A DNA stretch of 50,851 nucleotides from Solirubrobacterales bacterium. GTDB lineage: Bacteria; Actinomycetota; Thermoleophilia; Solirubrobacterales; 70-9. The DNA lies in the NCBI GenBank assembly GCA_025964255.1, contig JAOPZF010000131.1:1-50851 (forward strand), given 5' to 3'. Position numbers and translations under genes: made by a program. Below the pieces are notes generated by a model that was not told the origin of the DNA, made no database searches, and worked only from the letters and a program-made list of their open reading frames with translations. Numbering within the stretch: position 1 is the stretch's first letter; the number at the start of each line of letters is the position of its first letter. Of the stretch, positions 9,816-18,366 are shown piece by piece.

Positions 9816-10313
9816 GTGATGCTGACCCTTGGCGCCATCTACAGCCCCGGCTACAAGATCGCGTTGTTCTTCCACATCGCGGCTGTCGTCGCCCTCGGAC
9901 CGACCTTCGCCTACGGCGTGCTCTTCTCGGTCTTGCCGAAATATCCGCGCAGCGCCCCGGCTCTGCTCGCCGGCATGCGGAAGATCGACCGCGTGATGAT
10001 CAATCCGGCGATGATCATCCTGCTGATCGCGGGGATCGTCCTCCTCGCCACCAGCGGCAGCGTCTGGAAGGGCAGCCAGTTCTTCGTCGTCTGGGGCTTC
10101 ATCGCGATCATCGCCCTGTTCGGCATCCAGCACGGGTTCTTCGCGCCGCAGATGACGCGCCTGCATGAGATCGCCGAGAAAGACCTCGAGTCGGGGGACA
10201 AATTCAGCCCCGAATTCGAAGCGACCAGTCAGAAAATCGCTCAGGTCGGCGGTGCCACCGGCATCCTGATCCTGCTGACGATCTTCTTCATGGTCTACAA
10301 GCCCTTCATGTGA
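9816..10313 (+). CDS. Small four-helix integral membrane protein (DUF2269-like)
   Basis: A 165-residue protein with about four membrane helices (near residues 12-35, 62-82, 90-107 and 143-161). The first helix contains ALFFHIAAVVALGPTFAYG, and a His/Gly motif GIQHGFFAPQMTRLHE follows the third. The pattern resembles DUF2269-type membrane proteins, but the match is from memory and weak. No function can be given. The first two codons are GTG ATG and either may start translation. Its last codons overlap the GTG of murI (10310) in ATGTGA, so the two are translationally coupled. Confidence 0.7.
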   Translation: MMLTLGAIYSPGYKIALFFHIAAVVALGPTFAYGVLFSVLPKYPRSAPALLAGMRKIDRVMINPAMIILLIAGIVLLATSGSVWKGSQFFVVWGFIAIIALFGIQHGFFAPQMTRLHEIAEKDLESGDKFSPEFEATSQKIAQVGGATGILILLTIFFMVYKPFM

Positions 10314-11134
10314 TCGACGCGTCGCTGCCGGTCGCGATGTTCGACTCCGGCGTCGGCGGCCTCACGGTCCTCCACGAGTGCCTCGTCGCCCTGCCGCAGG
10401 AGGACTACCTCTACCTCGGCGACACGGCGATGTTCCCCTACGGGGAGCGGGACCCGGCCGAGCTGCGGCGCCGGATCGCGCTGATCGTCGCGAAGCTGCT
10501 CGAGCGCGGCGCGAAGCTGCTGGTGATCGCCTGCAACACGGCGACGGCGATCGGCGAGGAGGTGGCGCGCGAGGTGGCGGCCAAGTACGGGGTGGAGGTT
10601 GTGCCCGTGGTCGCCCCGCAGGCCGAGATCGCCGCCGCGATCACCGATAACGGCCGGGTCGGGGTGCTGGCGACGACCAACACGGTCGAGAGCGGCGCCT
10701 ACCGGCGGGCTCTCGAAGCGGAGGGCCGGGGCCTCGACGTGATCGAGGTGGCGGCGCCGCGCCTGGCGCCCTTCATCCAGGAGGGCTCGCTCTTCGACGA
10801 GGAGACGATGGCGATGGCCCGCGGCTACTGCGCGCCGCTCCGCAAGGCCGGCGTCGACACGCTGATCCTCGGCTGCACCCACTTCCCGCTCGTGGCGCCG
10901 ATGCTGCAGCGGATCCTCGGCCGCAACGTGCGGCTGGTGAGCGGCGGCCACGCGGTCGCGGCGGCGATCCAGCGCACCCTGGAGGGCTCGGGCCTCGCCC
11001 GCGAGGGGGACGACGAGGGCACCTACGAGTTCTTCTGCACCGGCCCGGTCTCCTCGTTCGGGGACGTCGCCACCCGCTTCCTCCAGATGCCTCTCGGCGA
11101 GGTCCGCCAGGTCGAGTTCACCGTTCCGGCCTAA
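10310..11134 (+). CDS. murI: Glutamate racemase MurI
   Basis: A 274-residue cofactor-independent glutamate racemase that makes D-glutamate for peptidoglycan. The catalytic cysteine pair is present: C75 in IACNTATA and C189 in LGCTHFPL. The substrate motif FDSGVGGLTV is at residues 11-20. The GTG start overlaps the stop of the preceding gene by four bases and gives the canonical N-terminus. A short GC stem with a T-rich tail about 25 bases after the stop may be its terminator. Confidence 0.96.
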   Translation: MIDASLPVAMFDSGVGGLTVLHECLVALPQEDYLYLGDTAMFPYGERDPAELRRRIALIVAKLLERGAKLLVIACNTATAIGEEVAREVAAKYGVEVVPVVAPQAEIAAAITDNGRVGVLATTNTVESGAYRRALEAEGRGLDVIEVAAPRLAPFIQEGSLFDEETMAMARGYCAPLRKAGVDTLILGCTHFPLVAPMLQRILGRNVRLVSGGHAVAAAIQRTLEGSGLAREGDDEGTYEFFCTGPVSSFGDVATRFLQMPLGEVRQVEFTVPA

Positions 11135-11158
11135 TTCCGACACACAAAATTTCCATTC

Positions 11159-11184
11159 CGCGCGCCACCCGCGCGTATTTTCTT
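11159..11184 (+). terminator. Possible intrinsic terminator after murI
   Basis: CGCGCG (11159-11164) and CGCGCG (11170-11175) form a 6-bp stem with a 5-base loop, followed by TATTTTCTT. The stem is short but pure GC, and the T-rich tail is unusual for this GC-rich window. Confidence 0.5.
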
Positions 11185-11228
11185 GTTTGGCTGGGTCCAT
11201 GCTCAACCGGTCAGCAAATACCGCGACC

Positions 11229-11234
11229 TACGAT
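11229..11234 (+). promoter_or_regulatory. TACGAT -10 hexamer for the vapB-like gene (leaderless start)
   Basis: TACGAT ends 6 bases before GTG 11241. It favours that start over the upstream in-frame ATG codons at 11187 and 11199. Confidence 0.5.
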
Positions 11235-11240
11235 CAGGAC

Positions 11241-11477
11241 GTGACCAAGATCGAGATCAACCTCAGCGGGCGGCTCCTGGGCCAGATCGATGAGTACGTG
11301 AAGCGCACCGGGGAGACCCGCGAGGGCTTCCTGCGACGTCTCGCCGTGACCGAGATCGCCGTCGAAGGCGCGATTCAACGCGAGGAATGGGACAAGGTGA
11401 TCGGGCGCTCACTCCCTGCCGACGTCGACTACGTCCAGATGATCCGGGAAGACCGTGACCGCGATAGCCGTCACTGA
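11241..11477 (+). CDS. Ribbon-helix-helix antitoxin (VapB-like)
   Basis: A 78-residue protein beginning VTKIEINLSGRLLGQIDEYVKRTGETREGFLRRLA, a typical ribbon-helix-helix DNA-binding N-terminus (beta strand KIEINL, then two helices), followed by an acidic tail that would contact the toxin. It overlaps the PIN-domain toxin gene by 23 bases, the standard vapBC layout, and probably autorepresses the pair. In-frame ATG codons lie at 11187 and 11199, but GTG 11241 places the strand at the N-terminus and sits 6 bases after a -10 hexamer. Confidence 0.78.
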   Translation: MTKIEINLSGRLLGQIDEYVKRTGETREGFLRRLAVTEIAVEGAIQREEWDKVIGRSLPADVDYVQMIREDRDRDSRH

Positions 11478-11877
11478 TCGGTTCCTTCTCGACGCGGGCA
11501 TCTGGATCGGCGCGATGCAGCCAGCCGCGCAGTACTACGAGGCGTGTCGCGCTCTTGCCGTCAATTCGAACTATCCGGTCGCCGCGCTCGATCTCACGAT
11601 GATCGAGATCGCGAACGTGCTCGGCGCCAGGGACCGCAGAAGGAGGGATGCCGTCAACCTCTGCCGTTTGATGATCGGTCGATGTCCGCATCTGTCTGCG
11701 GCGGCTGATCTGACGCTGATTCCGCTGACTCTCAAATTGGCGATCGAGCATCGACTCAGCGCCTACGACGCGTCCTACGTTGCCGCTGCATTCATCGAGG
11801 GCTGGACGCTCGTCAGCCTCGACATCAGGGACCTCGTCTCCAAGGGTCTGGCGATCACGCCCGACGCTGCCGTCTAA
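11455..11877 (+). CDS. PIN-domain ribonuclease toxin (VapC-like)
   Basis: A 140-residue PIN-domain protein. The expected acidic residues are D13 (FLLDAGIWI), E51 (TMIEIANVL), D105 (LSAYDASYVAAA) and D123 (LVSLDIRDL). These would bind Mg2+ or Mn2+ for RNA cleavage, so the toxin looks intact. The start is GTG at 11455, inside the antitoxin gene. The RNA target cannot be told from sequence. The pair separates murI from yqeY and is the only toxin-antitoxin module of this type in the window. Confidence 0.88.
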   Translation: MTAIAVTDRFLLDAGIWIGAMQPAAQYYEACRALAVNSNYPVAALDLTMIEIANVLGARDRRRRDAVNLCRLMIGRCPHLSAAADLTLIPLTLKLAIEHRLSAYDASYVAAAFIEGWTLVSLDIRDLVSKGLAITPDAAV

Positions 11878-11880
11878 TCT
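11875..11880 (+). promoter_or_regulatory. TAATCT -10 hexamer for yqeY (leaderless start)
   Basis: TAATCT ends 6 bases before ATG 11887. Its TAA is also the stop codon of vapC. The identical hexamer and spacing precede trpF. Confidence 0.5.
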
Positions 11881-11886
11881 CTTTGT

Positions 11887-12318
11887 ATGAGCGTTCTTGA
11901 GCAGGTGCAAAGCGATGCGCGGGTGGCGCTGAAAGCGCGCGAACGGGACAAGGCGTCCGCGTTGCGGTTGGTCGTCGACGCGCTGCAGCAGGACGCCAAG
12001 ATGGGCAAAGGCGACGAGGTCGCGGTGCTGCAGCGGGAACGGAAGAAGCGGGTCGAGGCGGCCGAGGCTTTCGAGGGCGCCGGCCGCACCGAGCAGGCCG
12101 CCGCCGAGCGCTTCGAGGCGGAGCTGATCCAGGCTTACCTGCCCGCGCAGCTGAGCGATGAGGAGCTCGCCGGGCTGGTCGCCGAGGCGGTCGCCGAGAC
12201 CGGGGCGACGGAACAGAAGCAGATGGGCCAGGTGATGTCGGCGGTGATGCCGAAGATCGCCGGGCGCGCCGACGGCAAGCGGGTCAGCGCCGCCGTGCGC
12301 AAGAAGCTGGGTAGCTGA
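11887..12318 (+). CDS. yqeY: GatB/YqeY domain protein
   Basis: A 143-residue YqeY-family protein, homologous to the tail domain of the amidotransferase subunit GatB. The pattern is LEQVQSDARVALKARERDKASALRLVVDALQ, then AEAFEGAGRTEQAAAERFEAELIQAYLPAQLSDEEL and GQVMSAVMPKIAGRADGKRVSAAVRKKL. The precise role is not settled; a tRNA-related function has been proposed from the GatB similarity. It heads a compact yqeY-phoH-ybeY-era group with gaps or overlaps of 2, 20 and 4 bases. Confidence 0.92.
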   Translation: MSVLEQVQSDARVALKARERDKASALRLVVDALQQDAKMGKGDEVAVLQRERKKRVEAAEAFEGAGRTEQAAAERFEAELIQAYLPAQLSDEELAGLVAEAVAETGATEQKQMGQVMSAVMPKIAGRADGKRVSAAVRKKLGS

Positions 12319-12319
12319 G

Positions 12320-13270
12320 TTGGCCCGCCGCCAACTGACCCTCGACAACGAGGTCGCCGCCGAGCTCGCCGGCTCCGAGGACTCGGTCCTGCGCGGACTG
12401 AGAGACCGCCTGTCGGTCGAAGTCCACCTGCGCGGCAACGTGCTCACCCTCGACGGTGATCCGGGCGATTTGACGGAGGCCGCGAATCTCGTCGACGAGA
12501 TGGTCGAGCTGATCGAGCAGGGCCACGAAGTCGTGCCCGGGACCGTGGAAGCGGTGGCCGGGGCGCTCGACGCCGAAGAGAGCCCGACGGCGATCCTCGA
12601 CGACGTCGTCTGGCGCCACCGCAACACCAAAGTCGCGCCGAAAACGCTGAACCAGAAACGCTACGTCGACTCGATCCGTCGCAGCACGATCACCTTCGGC
12701 ATCGGCCCCGCCGGTACCGGCAAGACCTTCCTCGCGGTCGCGATGGCCGCCGCCGCGCTGACCGAACGCAAAGTGCAGCGGATCATCCTCACCCGGCCCG
12801 CGGTCGAGGCGGGCGAGCGGCTCGGCTTCCTGCCGGGCGACATCCAGGCCAAGGTCGACCCCTACCTGCGACCGCTCTTCGACGCGCTCTACGACATGCT
12901 CGACCCCGACCGCGTCAACGGCTTCTTCGAGCGCAACGTGATCGAGGTAGCCCCGCTCGCCTTCATGCGCGGCCGCACCCTGAATGACTCCTTCGTGATC
13001 CTCGACGAGGCGCAGAACACGACGCCGGAGCAGATGAAGATGTTCCTCACCCGGCTCGGCTTCGGCTCGCGGATGGTGGTGACCGGCGACGTCACCCAGA
13101 TCGACCTGCCGAGCGACCAGCGATCCGGTCTGATGGTCGTCCGCGACATCCTTGACGACGTCAAAGACATCTCCTTCATCGAGTTCGGCGGCGAGGACGT
13201 GGTCCGCCACAAACTCGTCCAGCGGATCGTCGCCGCCTACGATCAGCACAGTGCCAGTCGACCTAGCTGA
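12320..13270 (+). CDS. phoH: PhoH-family ATPase (PhoL-like)
   Basis: A 316-residue PhoH-like protein. An N-terminal KH-like region comes first, then the ATPase core with Walker A GPAGTGKT (residues 129-136), the motif [16 protein letters not shown], and Walker [24 protein letters not shown]. Known relatives are RNA-associated ATPases co-encoded with the ribosome-maturation endonuclease YbeY, which is also the next gene here. The start is TTG at 12320, one base after the yqeY stop; no other start gives the family N-terminus. Its 3' end overlaps ybeY by 20 bases. Confidence 0.95.
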   Translation: MARRQLTLDNEVAAELAGSEDSVLRGLRDRLSVEVHLRGNVLTLDGDPGDLTEAANLVDEMVELIEQGHEVVPGTVEAVAGALDAEESPTAILDDVVWRHRNTKVAPKTLNQKRYVDSIRRSTITFGIGPAGTGKTFLAVAMAAAALTERKVQRIILTRPAVEAGERLGFLPGDIQAKVDPYLRPLFDALYDMLDPDRVNGFFERNVIEVAPLAFMRGRTLNDSFVILDEAQNTTPEQMKMFLTRLGFGSRMVVTGDVTQIDLPSDQRSGLMVVRDILDDVKDISFIEFGGEDVVRHKLVQRIVAAYDQHSASRPS

Positions 13271-13640
13271 CGTGCCCTCCGAGCTGCGCCCGCCGGTAGC
13301 CGCCGCGCTCGTCTCGGTCGGGGTCGACGACGGCCACCTCGCGGTGGAGATCGTCGACGCGGGGCGGATCCAGGAGCTGAATCGCGACCATCGGGGCAAG
13401 GACAAGCCGACTGACGTGCTCTCGTTCCCGATCGACGAACTCGGCCCCGCCGCCGGCCCGCGTGAGCTCGGCGACGTCGCGATCTGCCCCGAGTACTGCA
13501 TCGACATGTCGCTGAACGAGACCGCGATCCACGGCGTCCTCCACCTCTGCGGCTACGACCACGAAACCGACGACGGCGAGATGATGGCCCTCCAGGCCCA
13601 GATCCTGGAGTCGCTCGGCCGGGAACCGTCCGCCCGATGA
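13251..13640 (+). CDS. ybeY: Endoribonuclease YbeY (rRNA maturation factor)
   Basis: A 129-residue YbeY. The zinc-binding signature HGVLHLCGYDH (residues 94-104; His94, His98, His104) is complete, and the family motif LNRDHRGKDKPTDVLSFPID precedes it. It acts in 16S rRNA 3'-end processing and ribosome quality control. The start is GTG at 13251, inside the end of phoH; the longer open frame upstream is low-complexity Ser/Thr sequence read from phoH in another frame. The gene ends ATGA with era. Confidence 0.95.
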   Translation: MPVDLADVPSELRPPVAAALVSVGVDDGHLAVEIVDAGRIQELNRDHRGKDKPTDVLSFPIDELGPAAGPRELGDVAICPEYCIDMSLNETAIHGVLHLCGYDHETDDGEMMALQAQILESLGREPSAR

Positions 13641-14536
13641 GCACGAAGTCCGGATTCGTCGGCCTCGCGGGTCGACCCAACGTCGGCAAGTCGACCCTGG
13701 TCAACGCGCTGGTCGGCCGCCACGTCGCGATCGTCTCGGTGCGCCCGCAGACGACCCGCCGGGCGATCCGCGGCGTCGCCACCGACCTCGACGCCGAGCG
13801 GCAGCTGGTCCTCGTCGACCTGCCCGGCGTGCAGCGCCCCCGTGACGCGCTGACCAAACGGATGCAGAAACGGGTCGAACGCGAGCTGGCCGACTCCGAC
13901 GTGGCGCTGCTGGTGATCAACGGCGAGGAGGGCGTCGGCCCCGGCGACCGCTTCATCGCGGGCCTGCTGAAAGCGGCGCGGATCGAGATCCCGGTGATCT
14001 GCGCGGTCAACAAGTGCGACAAGATCGCCCGCCGCGGCACCATCGACGCGCTGACCGAGGCGGCCTCGCTGCCCGCCGTCGACGAGGTCTTCCCGATCAG
14101 CGCCCAGACCGGCGAGGGGCTGGAGGCGCTTCTCCATCGCCTCGGCGAGCTGATCCCCGAGGGGCCGTACATGTATCCGCCGGAGGACTCCTCCGACCAG
14201 TCCTCGGAGCTGCTGCTCGCCGAGCTGATCCGCGAGCAGGTGCTGAACCGGACCCGGCAGGAGATCCCGCATTCGGTCGAGGTCTCGGTGCTCGAGGTCG
14301 GCGAGCCGCGCGAGGACGGCCTCGTCACCGTCACCGCCGAGATCTGGGCGGAGACCGAATCGCAGAAGGGGATCCTGATCGGCCGCCGCGGCGCCAAGAT
14401 CGGTGAGATCGGCACCGCCGCGCGCCGCTCGCTCGAGCGCGAGCTCGAGTGCAAGGTCCACCTCGACCTCAGCGTCCGCGTGCGGCGCAACTGGCGGCGC
14501 GACGAGGACATGCTCGACCGCCTCGGCATCGAGTAG
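13637..14536 (+). CDS. era: GTPase Era
   Basis: A 299-residue Era, which binds the 3' end of 16S rRNA during small-subunit assembly. G1 is GRPNVGKST (residues 12-20). G3 is DLPG in place of the usual DTPG, and G4 is NKCD in place of NKxD with a hydrophobic x. The KH domain is intact (LIGRRGAKIGEIGTAARRSLERELECKVHLDLSVRV). The ATG overlaps the ybeY stop. The phoH-ybeY-era cluster is a conserved ribosome-maturation unit. Confidence 0.96.
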   Translation: MSTKSGFVGLAGRPNVGKSTLVNALVGRHVAIVSVRPQTTRRAIRGVATDLDAERQLVLVDLPGVQRPRDALTKRMQKRVERELADSDVALLVINGEEGVGPGDRFIAGLLKAARIEIPVICAVNKCDKIARRGTIDALTEAASLPAVDEVFPISAQTGEGLEALLHRLGELIPEGPYMYPPEDSSDQSSELLLAELIREQVLNRTRQEIPHSVEVSVLEVGEPREDGLVTVTAEIWAETESQKGILIGRRGAKIGEIGTAARRSLERELECKVHLDLSVRVRRNWRRDEDMLDRLGIE

Positions 14537-14550
14537 GGCTGCGCGCCCTC

Positions 14551-14556
14551 TACGAT
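14551..14556 (+). promoter_or_regulatory. TACGAT -10 hexamer for hisIE (leaderless start)
   Basis: TACGAT ends 7 bases before ATG 14564, in the 27-base gap after era. The same hexamer precedes the vapB-like gene. Confidence 0.5.
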
Positions 14557-14563
14557 CCCTTCG

Positions 14564-15172
14564 ATGTTGGACGAAATCTCTTTCGACGAGCGCGGCCTGG
14601 TGCCCGTGGTGGTGCAGGACGAGGCATCCGCCGAGGTGCTGATGCTGGCTTACGCGAACCGCAAAGCGCTGGAAATGACGCTCGAGACGGGGGAGATGCA
14701 CTTCTTCAGCCGCTCGCGGGACGAGATCTGGCGAAAAGGTGAAACCTCCGGCGCCACGATGACGGTGAATCAACTCCGTTACGACTGCGACGGTGACGCG
14801 GTGCTGGCGATCGTCGCGCCCGCTGGGCCTGCCTGCCACACGGGCGAACGAACCTGCTTCTACCGGAAGCTCGGAGGCGAGCCGCACCGCGTCGTCCACG
14901 AGGCGCTGCCGGCGCTCGAGCGCACGCTCGCGAGCCGCGCCGCCGAGCGCCCAGAGGGCAGCTACACGGTCGAGCTTCTCGACAACCCGACCCTGGTCGG
15001 CGAAAAGGTGCAGGAGGAGGCCGAGGAGGTCGTCCGCGCCGCCCGCGAGGAGACCGACGAGCGGGTCGCCGAAGAGGCAGCCGACGTTCTCTACCACCTC
15101 GCCGTACTGCTGGCCGCCCGCGGCGTGCCGCAGTCGGCGGTGTTCGAGGAGCTGAACCGCCGTGCCGGCTGA
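14564..15172 (+). CDS. hisIE: Bifunctional phosphoribosyl-AMP cyclohydrolase / phosphoribosyl-ATP pyrophosphatase HisIE
   Basis: A 202-residue fusion catalysing histidine-pathway steps 2 and 3. The HisI part (about 1-105) has the Mg/Zn sites D74-C75-D76-x-D78 (RYDCDGDAVL) and GPACHTGERTCFY with C91 and C98. The HisE part (about 115-202) has the MazG-like helix pair EKVQEEAEEVVRAAREETDERVAEEAADVLYHLAVLLAARG. Most actinobacteria encode HisI and HisE separately, so the fusion is noteworthy. It sits alone from other his genes, just upstream of trpE, linking histidine and tryptophan synthesis, which both use PRPP. Confidence 0.95.
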   Translation: MLDEISFDERGLVPVVVQDEASAEVLMLAYANRKALEMTLETGEMHFFSRSRDEIWRKGETSGATMTVNQLRYDCDGDAVLAIVAPAGPACHTGERTCFYRKLGGEPHRVVHEALPALERTLASRAAERPEGSYTVELLDNPTLVGEKVQEEAEEVVRAAREETDERVAEEAADVLYHLAVLLAARGVPQSAVFEELNRRAG

Positions 15173-15202
15173 CCCCGCCCGCAAGGCGCTCCGGGTCGCC
15201 CG

Positions 15203-16741
15203 ATGACGGTTGCCGCCGACAGCGAGCTGCGCCTCGAGCCGACGCTCGAGGAGGCCCGCGAGCTCGCCCGCGAAGGGAACGTGGTGCCGGTCCGCGCCCG
15301 CTTCGTAGAGGACACCGAGACCCCCGTTTCGGCCTTCCTGAAACTGCGCGCCGCTGAGCCCGAGGGCGCCCCCTGCTTCCTGCTCGAGTCCGCCGAGCAG
15401 GGCCAGGTCGGCCGCTACTCGTTCGTCGGCCTGCGCCCGCGCGCCGTGATCCGCTGGAGTGACGGCGAGCTCTCCGAATGGACTGGCGAGGCGGCGCTCT
15501 CCGGCGGCCCGCCGACCAGCGTCGAACAGGCGCCTGACCCCTACGGCGCCGTCGCCGAGCGCTTCGCCCGCTACAAACCGGCTCCGGTCGCCGACCTGCC
15601 GCCGTTCACAGGCGGCGCCGTCGGCTTCTTCGGCTACGACCTCGTCCGCACGGTCGAGCCGCTCGGCGACCCAAATCCGGATGAGCTCGGCCTCCCCGAC
15701 ATGGCGCTGATGGTCACCGACGCGATGCTCGTCTTCGACCACCTCCGCCACGAGCTGACGATCCTCGCCTGCGCGATCGCCGACGACGAGGAAGGCATCG
15801 ATGCGGCCTACGCCCGCGCCGCCGCGACGATCGCCGAGATGAGGGAGCGCCTCCGCGGTGCCGTCCCGCAGCCCGCCGCGCCCAGCGTCTCCGAGCCGCC
15901 CGAGTTCACCTCCAACTTCGAGCGCGAGGACTTCGAAGCCGCGGTCAGCCGGATCATCGAGTACGTCCGCGCCGGCGACGCCTTCCAGGTCGTCCCCTCG
16001 CAGCGTTTCAGCGCCGACGCCCCGGTCGAGGCCTTCTCGCTCTACCGCGGCCTCCGCACCGTCAACCCCTCTCCGTACATGTATTACATCGACTTCGGCG
16101 ACTTTCAGATCGCCGGCGCCTCGCCCGAGCCGCTGGTCAAAGTCCACGACGGGATCGTCGAGACGCGCCCGATCGCCGGCACCTCGCCGCGCGGCAAATC
16201 GGCCGACGAGGACCGCCGCCTCGCCGAGCGGCTGATCAACGACCCGAAGGAGCGGGCCGAGCACGTGATGCTGGTCGACCTCGGCCGCAACGACCTCGGC
16301 CGCGTCTGCGAGTACGGCAGCGTCAACGTCGACGAGCTGATGGTGATCGAGACCTACTCGCACGTCCTCCACATCGTCAGCAAGGTGTCAGGGAAGCTGC
16401 GCGAGGGCGTGACGGCGATGGACGTGCTGCGCTCCTCGCTCCCCGCCGGGACCCTCTCCGGCGCCCCCAAGGTCCGCGCGATGCAGATCATCGACGAGCT
16501 CGAGCCGGTCAAGCGCTGCTCCTACGGCGGAGCGATCGGCGACCTGAGCTGGAACGGCGACCTAGACACGGCGATCCACATCCGCACCGTCGTGGTCAAG
16601 GACGGCCGCATGCACGTGCAGGCCGGCGGCGGCACCGTCGTCGACGCGAAGCCGAACTACGAGTGGAACGAGTCGGTGAACAAGGCACGCGCGGTCTTCC
16701 GCGCGGTCGAGGTCGCCTGCGCCCAGCCGGACTGGGCGTAA
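15203..16741 (+). CDS. trpE: Anthranilate synthase component I TrpE
   Basis: A 512-residue chorismate-utilising enzyme. With TrpG it converts chorismate and glutamine to anthranilate. Signatures are LLESAEQGQVGRYSFVGLRP near the N-terminus (feedback-site region), FTGGAVGFFGYDLVRTVEPL, and the catalytic region PIAGTSPRGKSADEDRRLAERLINDPKERAEHVMLVDLGRNDLGRV, LPAGTLSGAPKVRAMQIIDELE and VQAGGGTVVDAKPNYEWNES. The ATG at 15203 follows hisIE by 30 bases. No tryptophan-rich leader peptide or attenuator was found upstream. Confidence 0.97.
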   Translation: MTVAADSELRLEPTLEEARELAREGNVVPVRARFVEDTETPVSAFLKLRAAEPEGAPCFLLESAEQGQVGRYSFVGLRPRAVIRWSDGELSEWTGEAALSGGPPTSVEQAPDPYGAVAERFARYKPAPVADLPPFTGGAVGFFGYDLVRTVEPLGDPNPDELGLPDMALMVTDAMLVFDHLRHELTILACAIADDEEGIDAAYARAAATIAEMRERLRGAVPQPAAPSVSEPPEFTSNFEREDFEAAVSRIIEYVRAGDAFQVVPSQRFSADAPVEAFSLYRGLRTVNPSPYMYYIDFGDFQIAGASPEPLVKVHDGIVETRPIAGTSPRGKSADEDRRLAERLINDPKERAEHVMLVDLGRNDLGRVCEYGSVNVDELMVIETYSHVLHIVSKVSGKLREGVTAMDVLRSSLPAGTLSGAPKVRAMQIIDELEPVKRCSYGGAIGDLSWNGDLDTAIHIRTVVVKDGRMHVQAGGGTVVDAKPNYEWNESVNKARAVFRAVEVACAQPDWA

Positions 16742-16752
16742 GGGGGAGCGAC

Positions 16753-17331
16753 ATGAACGTCCTTGTTATCGACAACTACGACTCCTTCACCTACAACCTG
16801 GTCCAGTACCTGGGTGAGCTCGGCGCGGAGATCGAGGTCGTCCGCAACGACAAGGCCGAGGTCGCCGAGCTGCTCGAGCGCGGCGCCGACCGCCTGGTCG
16901 TCTCGCCCGGCCCCTGCACGCCGTCCGAGGCGGGGATCTCCGGCGCGGCGATCCGCGCCTTCGCCGAGGCGGGGACCCCGACCCTCGGCGTCTGCCTCGG
17001 CCACCAGGCGATGGTCGAGGTCTTCGGCGGCAAGGTGATCCAGGGCGAGCCGGTCCACGGCAAGGACGCCGAGGTCGAGCACGACGGCAAGACGATCTTC
17101 ACCGGCCTGCCGACACCGATGGTCGCCGGCCGCTACCACTCGCTGATCGCCGACCCCGACCTCCCTGACGAGCTCGAACTGACCGCCCATCTCGGTGGCG
17201 TCGTCATGGGAGCGCGGCATAAGGAGCTGCCCGCCGAGGGCGTCCAGTTCCACCCCGAGTCCGTCCTCACCCCGCACGGCAAACACCTGTTGGAGAACTT
17301 CTTGAAAGAGGGGACGGGCCACGATGCCTAA
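16753..17331 (+). CDS. trpG: Anthranilate synthase component II TrpG (glutamine amidotransferase)
   Basis: A 192-residue class I amidotransferase that supplies ammonia to TrpE. The nucleophile Cys lies in GVCLGHQAMVEVFGG and the catalytic His-Glu in GVQFHPESVLTPHG. The N-terminus MNVLVIDNYDSFTYNLVQYLGELG is canonical. The start at 16753 is preceded by a good Shine-Dalgarno, AGGGGGAG. It is separate from TrpD, with which it overlaps by 8 bases. Confidence 0.97.
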   Translation: MNVLVIDNYDSFTYNLVQYLGELGAEIEVVRNDKAEVAELLERGADRLVVSPGPCTPSEAGISGAAIRAFAEAGTPTLGVCLGHQAMVEVFGGKVIQGEPVHGKDAEVEHDGKTIFTGLPTPMVAGRYHSLIADPDLPDELELTAHLGGVVMGARHKELPAEGVQFHPESVLTPHGKHLLENFLKEGTGHDA

Positions 17332-18352
17332 CGACATCGTCAGCCGCGCGATCGACGCGGTCTGCGCGGGCGAGAACCTGACCGCCGACCACGCCTCGAC
17401 GGTTCTCAGCGAGATCATGGAGGGACGGACCGAGCCGATCCAGACCGGTGCCTTCCTGATCGCCCTGCGGGCCAAGGGGGAGACGGTGTCGGAGCTGGTC
17501 GGGCTGGCGCGGACGATGCGCTCGCTCGCCGCCCCGGTCCACGCGAACCGCGCCGACCTCGTCGACACCGCCGGCACCGGCGGCGGGCCCTCGACCTTCA
17601 ACGTCTCGACCACCGCCGCGCTGGTCGCGGCCGGCGCCGGCTGCGCGGTCGCCAAGCACGGCAACCGCTCGGCGACCTCGAAGTCGGGCTCGGCCGACAT
17701 GCTCGAGGCCCTCGGCGTCGCGATCGACCTCGACCCCGAGGCGGTCGCCCGTTGCATCGACGAGGTCGGCTTCGGCTTCATGTTCGCTCCCCGCCACCAC
17801 CAGGCGACGTCCCACGTCCGGCCGGCCCGCGAGGGCCTCGGCGTGCGCACCGTCTTCAACTTCCTCGGGCCGCTGACCAATCCGGCCGGAGCCACCCGCC
17901 AGCTGGTCGGCGTCGCCGACCGCTACTACCAGGAGACGATCGCCGAGGCGCTGATCGGGCTCGGGGTCGAGCGGGCGCTGGTGGTCAGCGCCGAGGACGG
18001 CGTCGACGAGCTCGCCCTCTCGGCGACGACCCGGGTGATCGAGGTCTTCGAGGGCCGCACCGCCGAGTGGTACGTCGAGCCCGGGCAGTTCGGCCTCGCG
18101 CCGCTCGAGCTGAGCCAGATCGCGGGCGGCACGCCGGCCGAGAACGCCGCCGCCACGCGGGCCGTCCTCGCCGGTGAGAGCGGCCCCCATCGCGACATCG
18201 TCCTGCTCAACGCGGCCGCCGCGATCTACGTCGGCGGGCTCGCCGCGGACCTCGAGGAGGGGGTCGGAAAAGCGGCCGCCGCGATCGATTCCGGAGCGGC
18301 CGCGGGCGTGCTCGACAAGCTGATCGCGGCAACGGTCTCCGCCGCCGGCTAA
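17324..18352 (+). CDS. trpD: Anthranilate phosphoribosyltransferase TrpD
   Basis: A 342-residue enzyme that transfers phosphoribosyl from PRPP to anthranilate. Motifs are LVDTAGTGGGPSTFNVSTTAALVAAGAG (glycine-rich PRPP loop), KHGNRSATSKSGSADMLEALG, RHHQATSHVRPAREGLGVRTVFNFLGPLTNPA and VVSAEDGVDEL. It overlaps trpG by 8 bases. Its TAA stop begins a TAACCT hexamer upstream of trpC. Confidence 0.97.
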   Translation: MPNDIVSRAIDAVCAGENLTADHASTVLSEIMEGRTEPIQTGAFLIALRAKGETVSELVGLARTMRSLAAPVHANRADLVDTAGTGGGPSTFNVSTTAALVAAGAGCAVAKHGNRSATSKSGSADMLEALGVAIDLDPEAVARCIDEVGFGFMFAPRHHQATSHVRPAREGLGVRTVFNFLGPLTNPAGATRQLVGVADRYYQETIAEALIGLGVERALVVSAEDGVDELALSATTRVIEVFEGRTAEWYVEPGQFGLAPLELSQIAGGTPAENAAATRAVLAGESGPHRDIVLLNAAAAIYVGGLAADLEEGVGKAAAAIDSGAAAGVLDKLIAATVSAAG

Positions 18353-18355
18353 CCT
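18350..18355 (+). promoter_or_regulatory. TAACCT -10-like hexamer upstream of trpC
   Basis: TAACCT overlaps the trpD stop and ends 11 bases before GTG 18367, farther than in the other leaderless-type starts. It is a weak candidate for an internal promoter. Confidence 0.25.
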
Positions 18356-18366
18356 GTCCTCGTTCA

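Noticed and set aside
11187-11240. Longer N-terminus for the antitoxin from ATG 11187 or 11199
   Set aside because: The extra residues are not part of the ribbon-helix-helix fold, and a -10 hexamer at 11229-11234 would lie inside the coding region; GTG 11241 is preferred, though not proven.
15173-15202. A possible trp leader peptide or attenuator before trpE
   Set aside because: The gap to hisIE is only 30 bases, with no Trp-codon run and no terminator-antiterminator pair.
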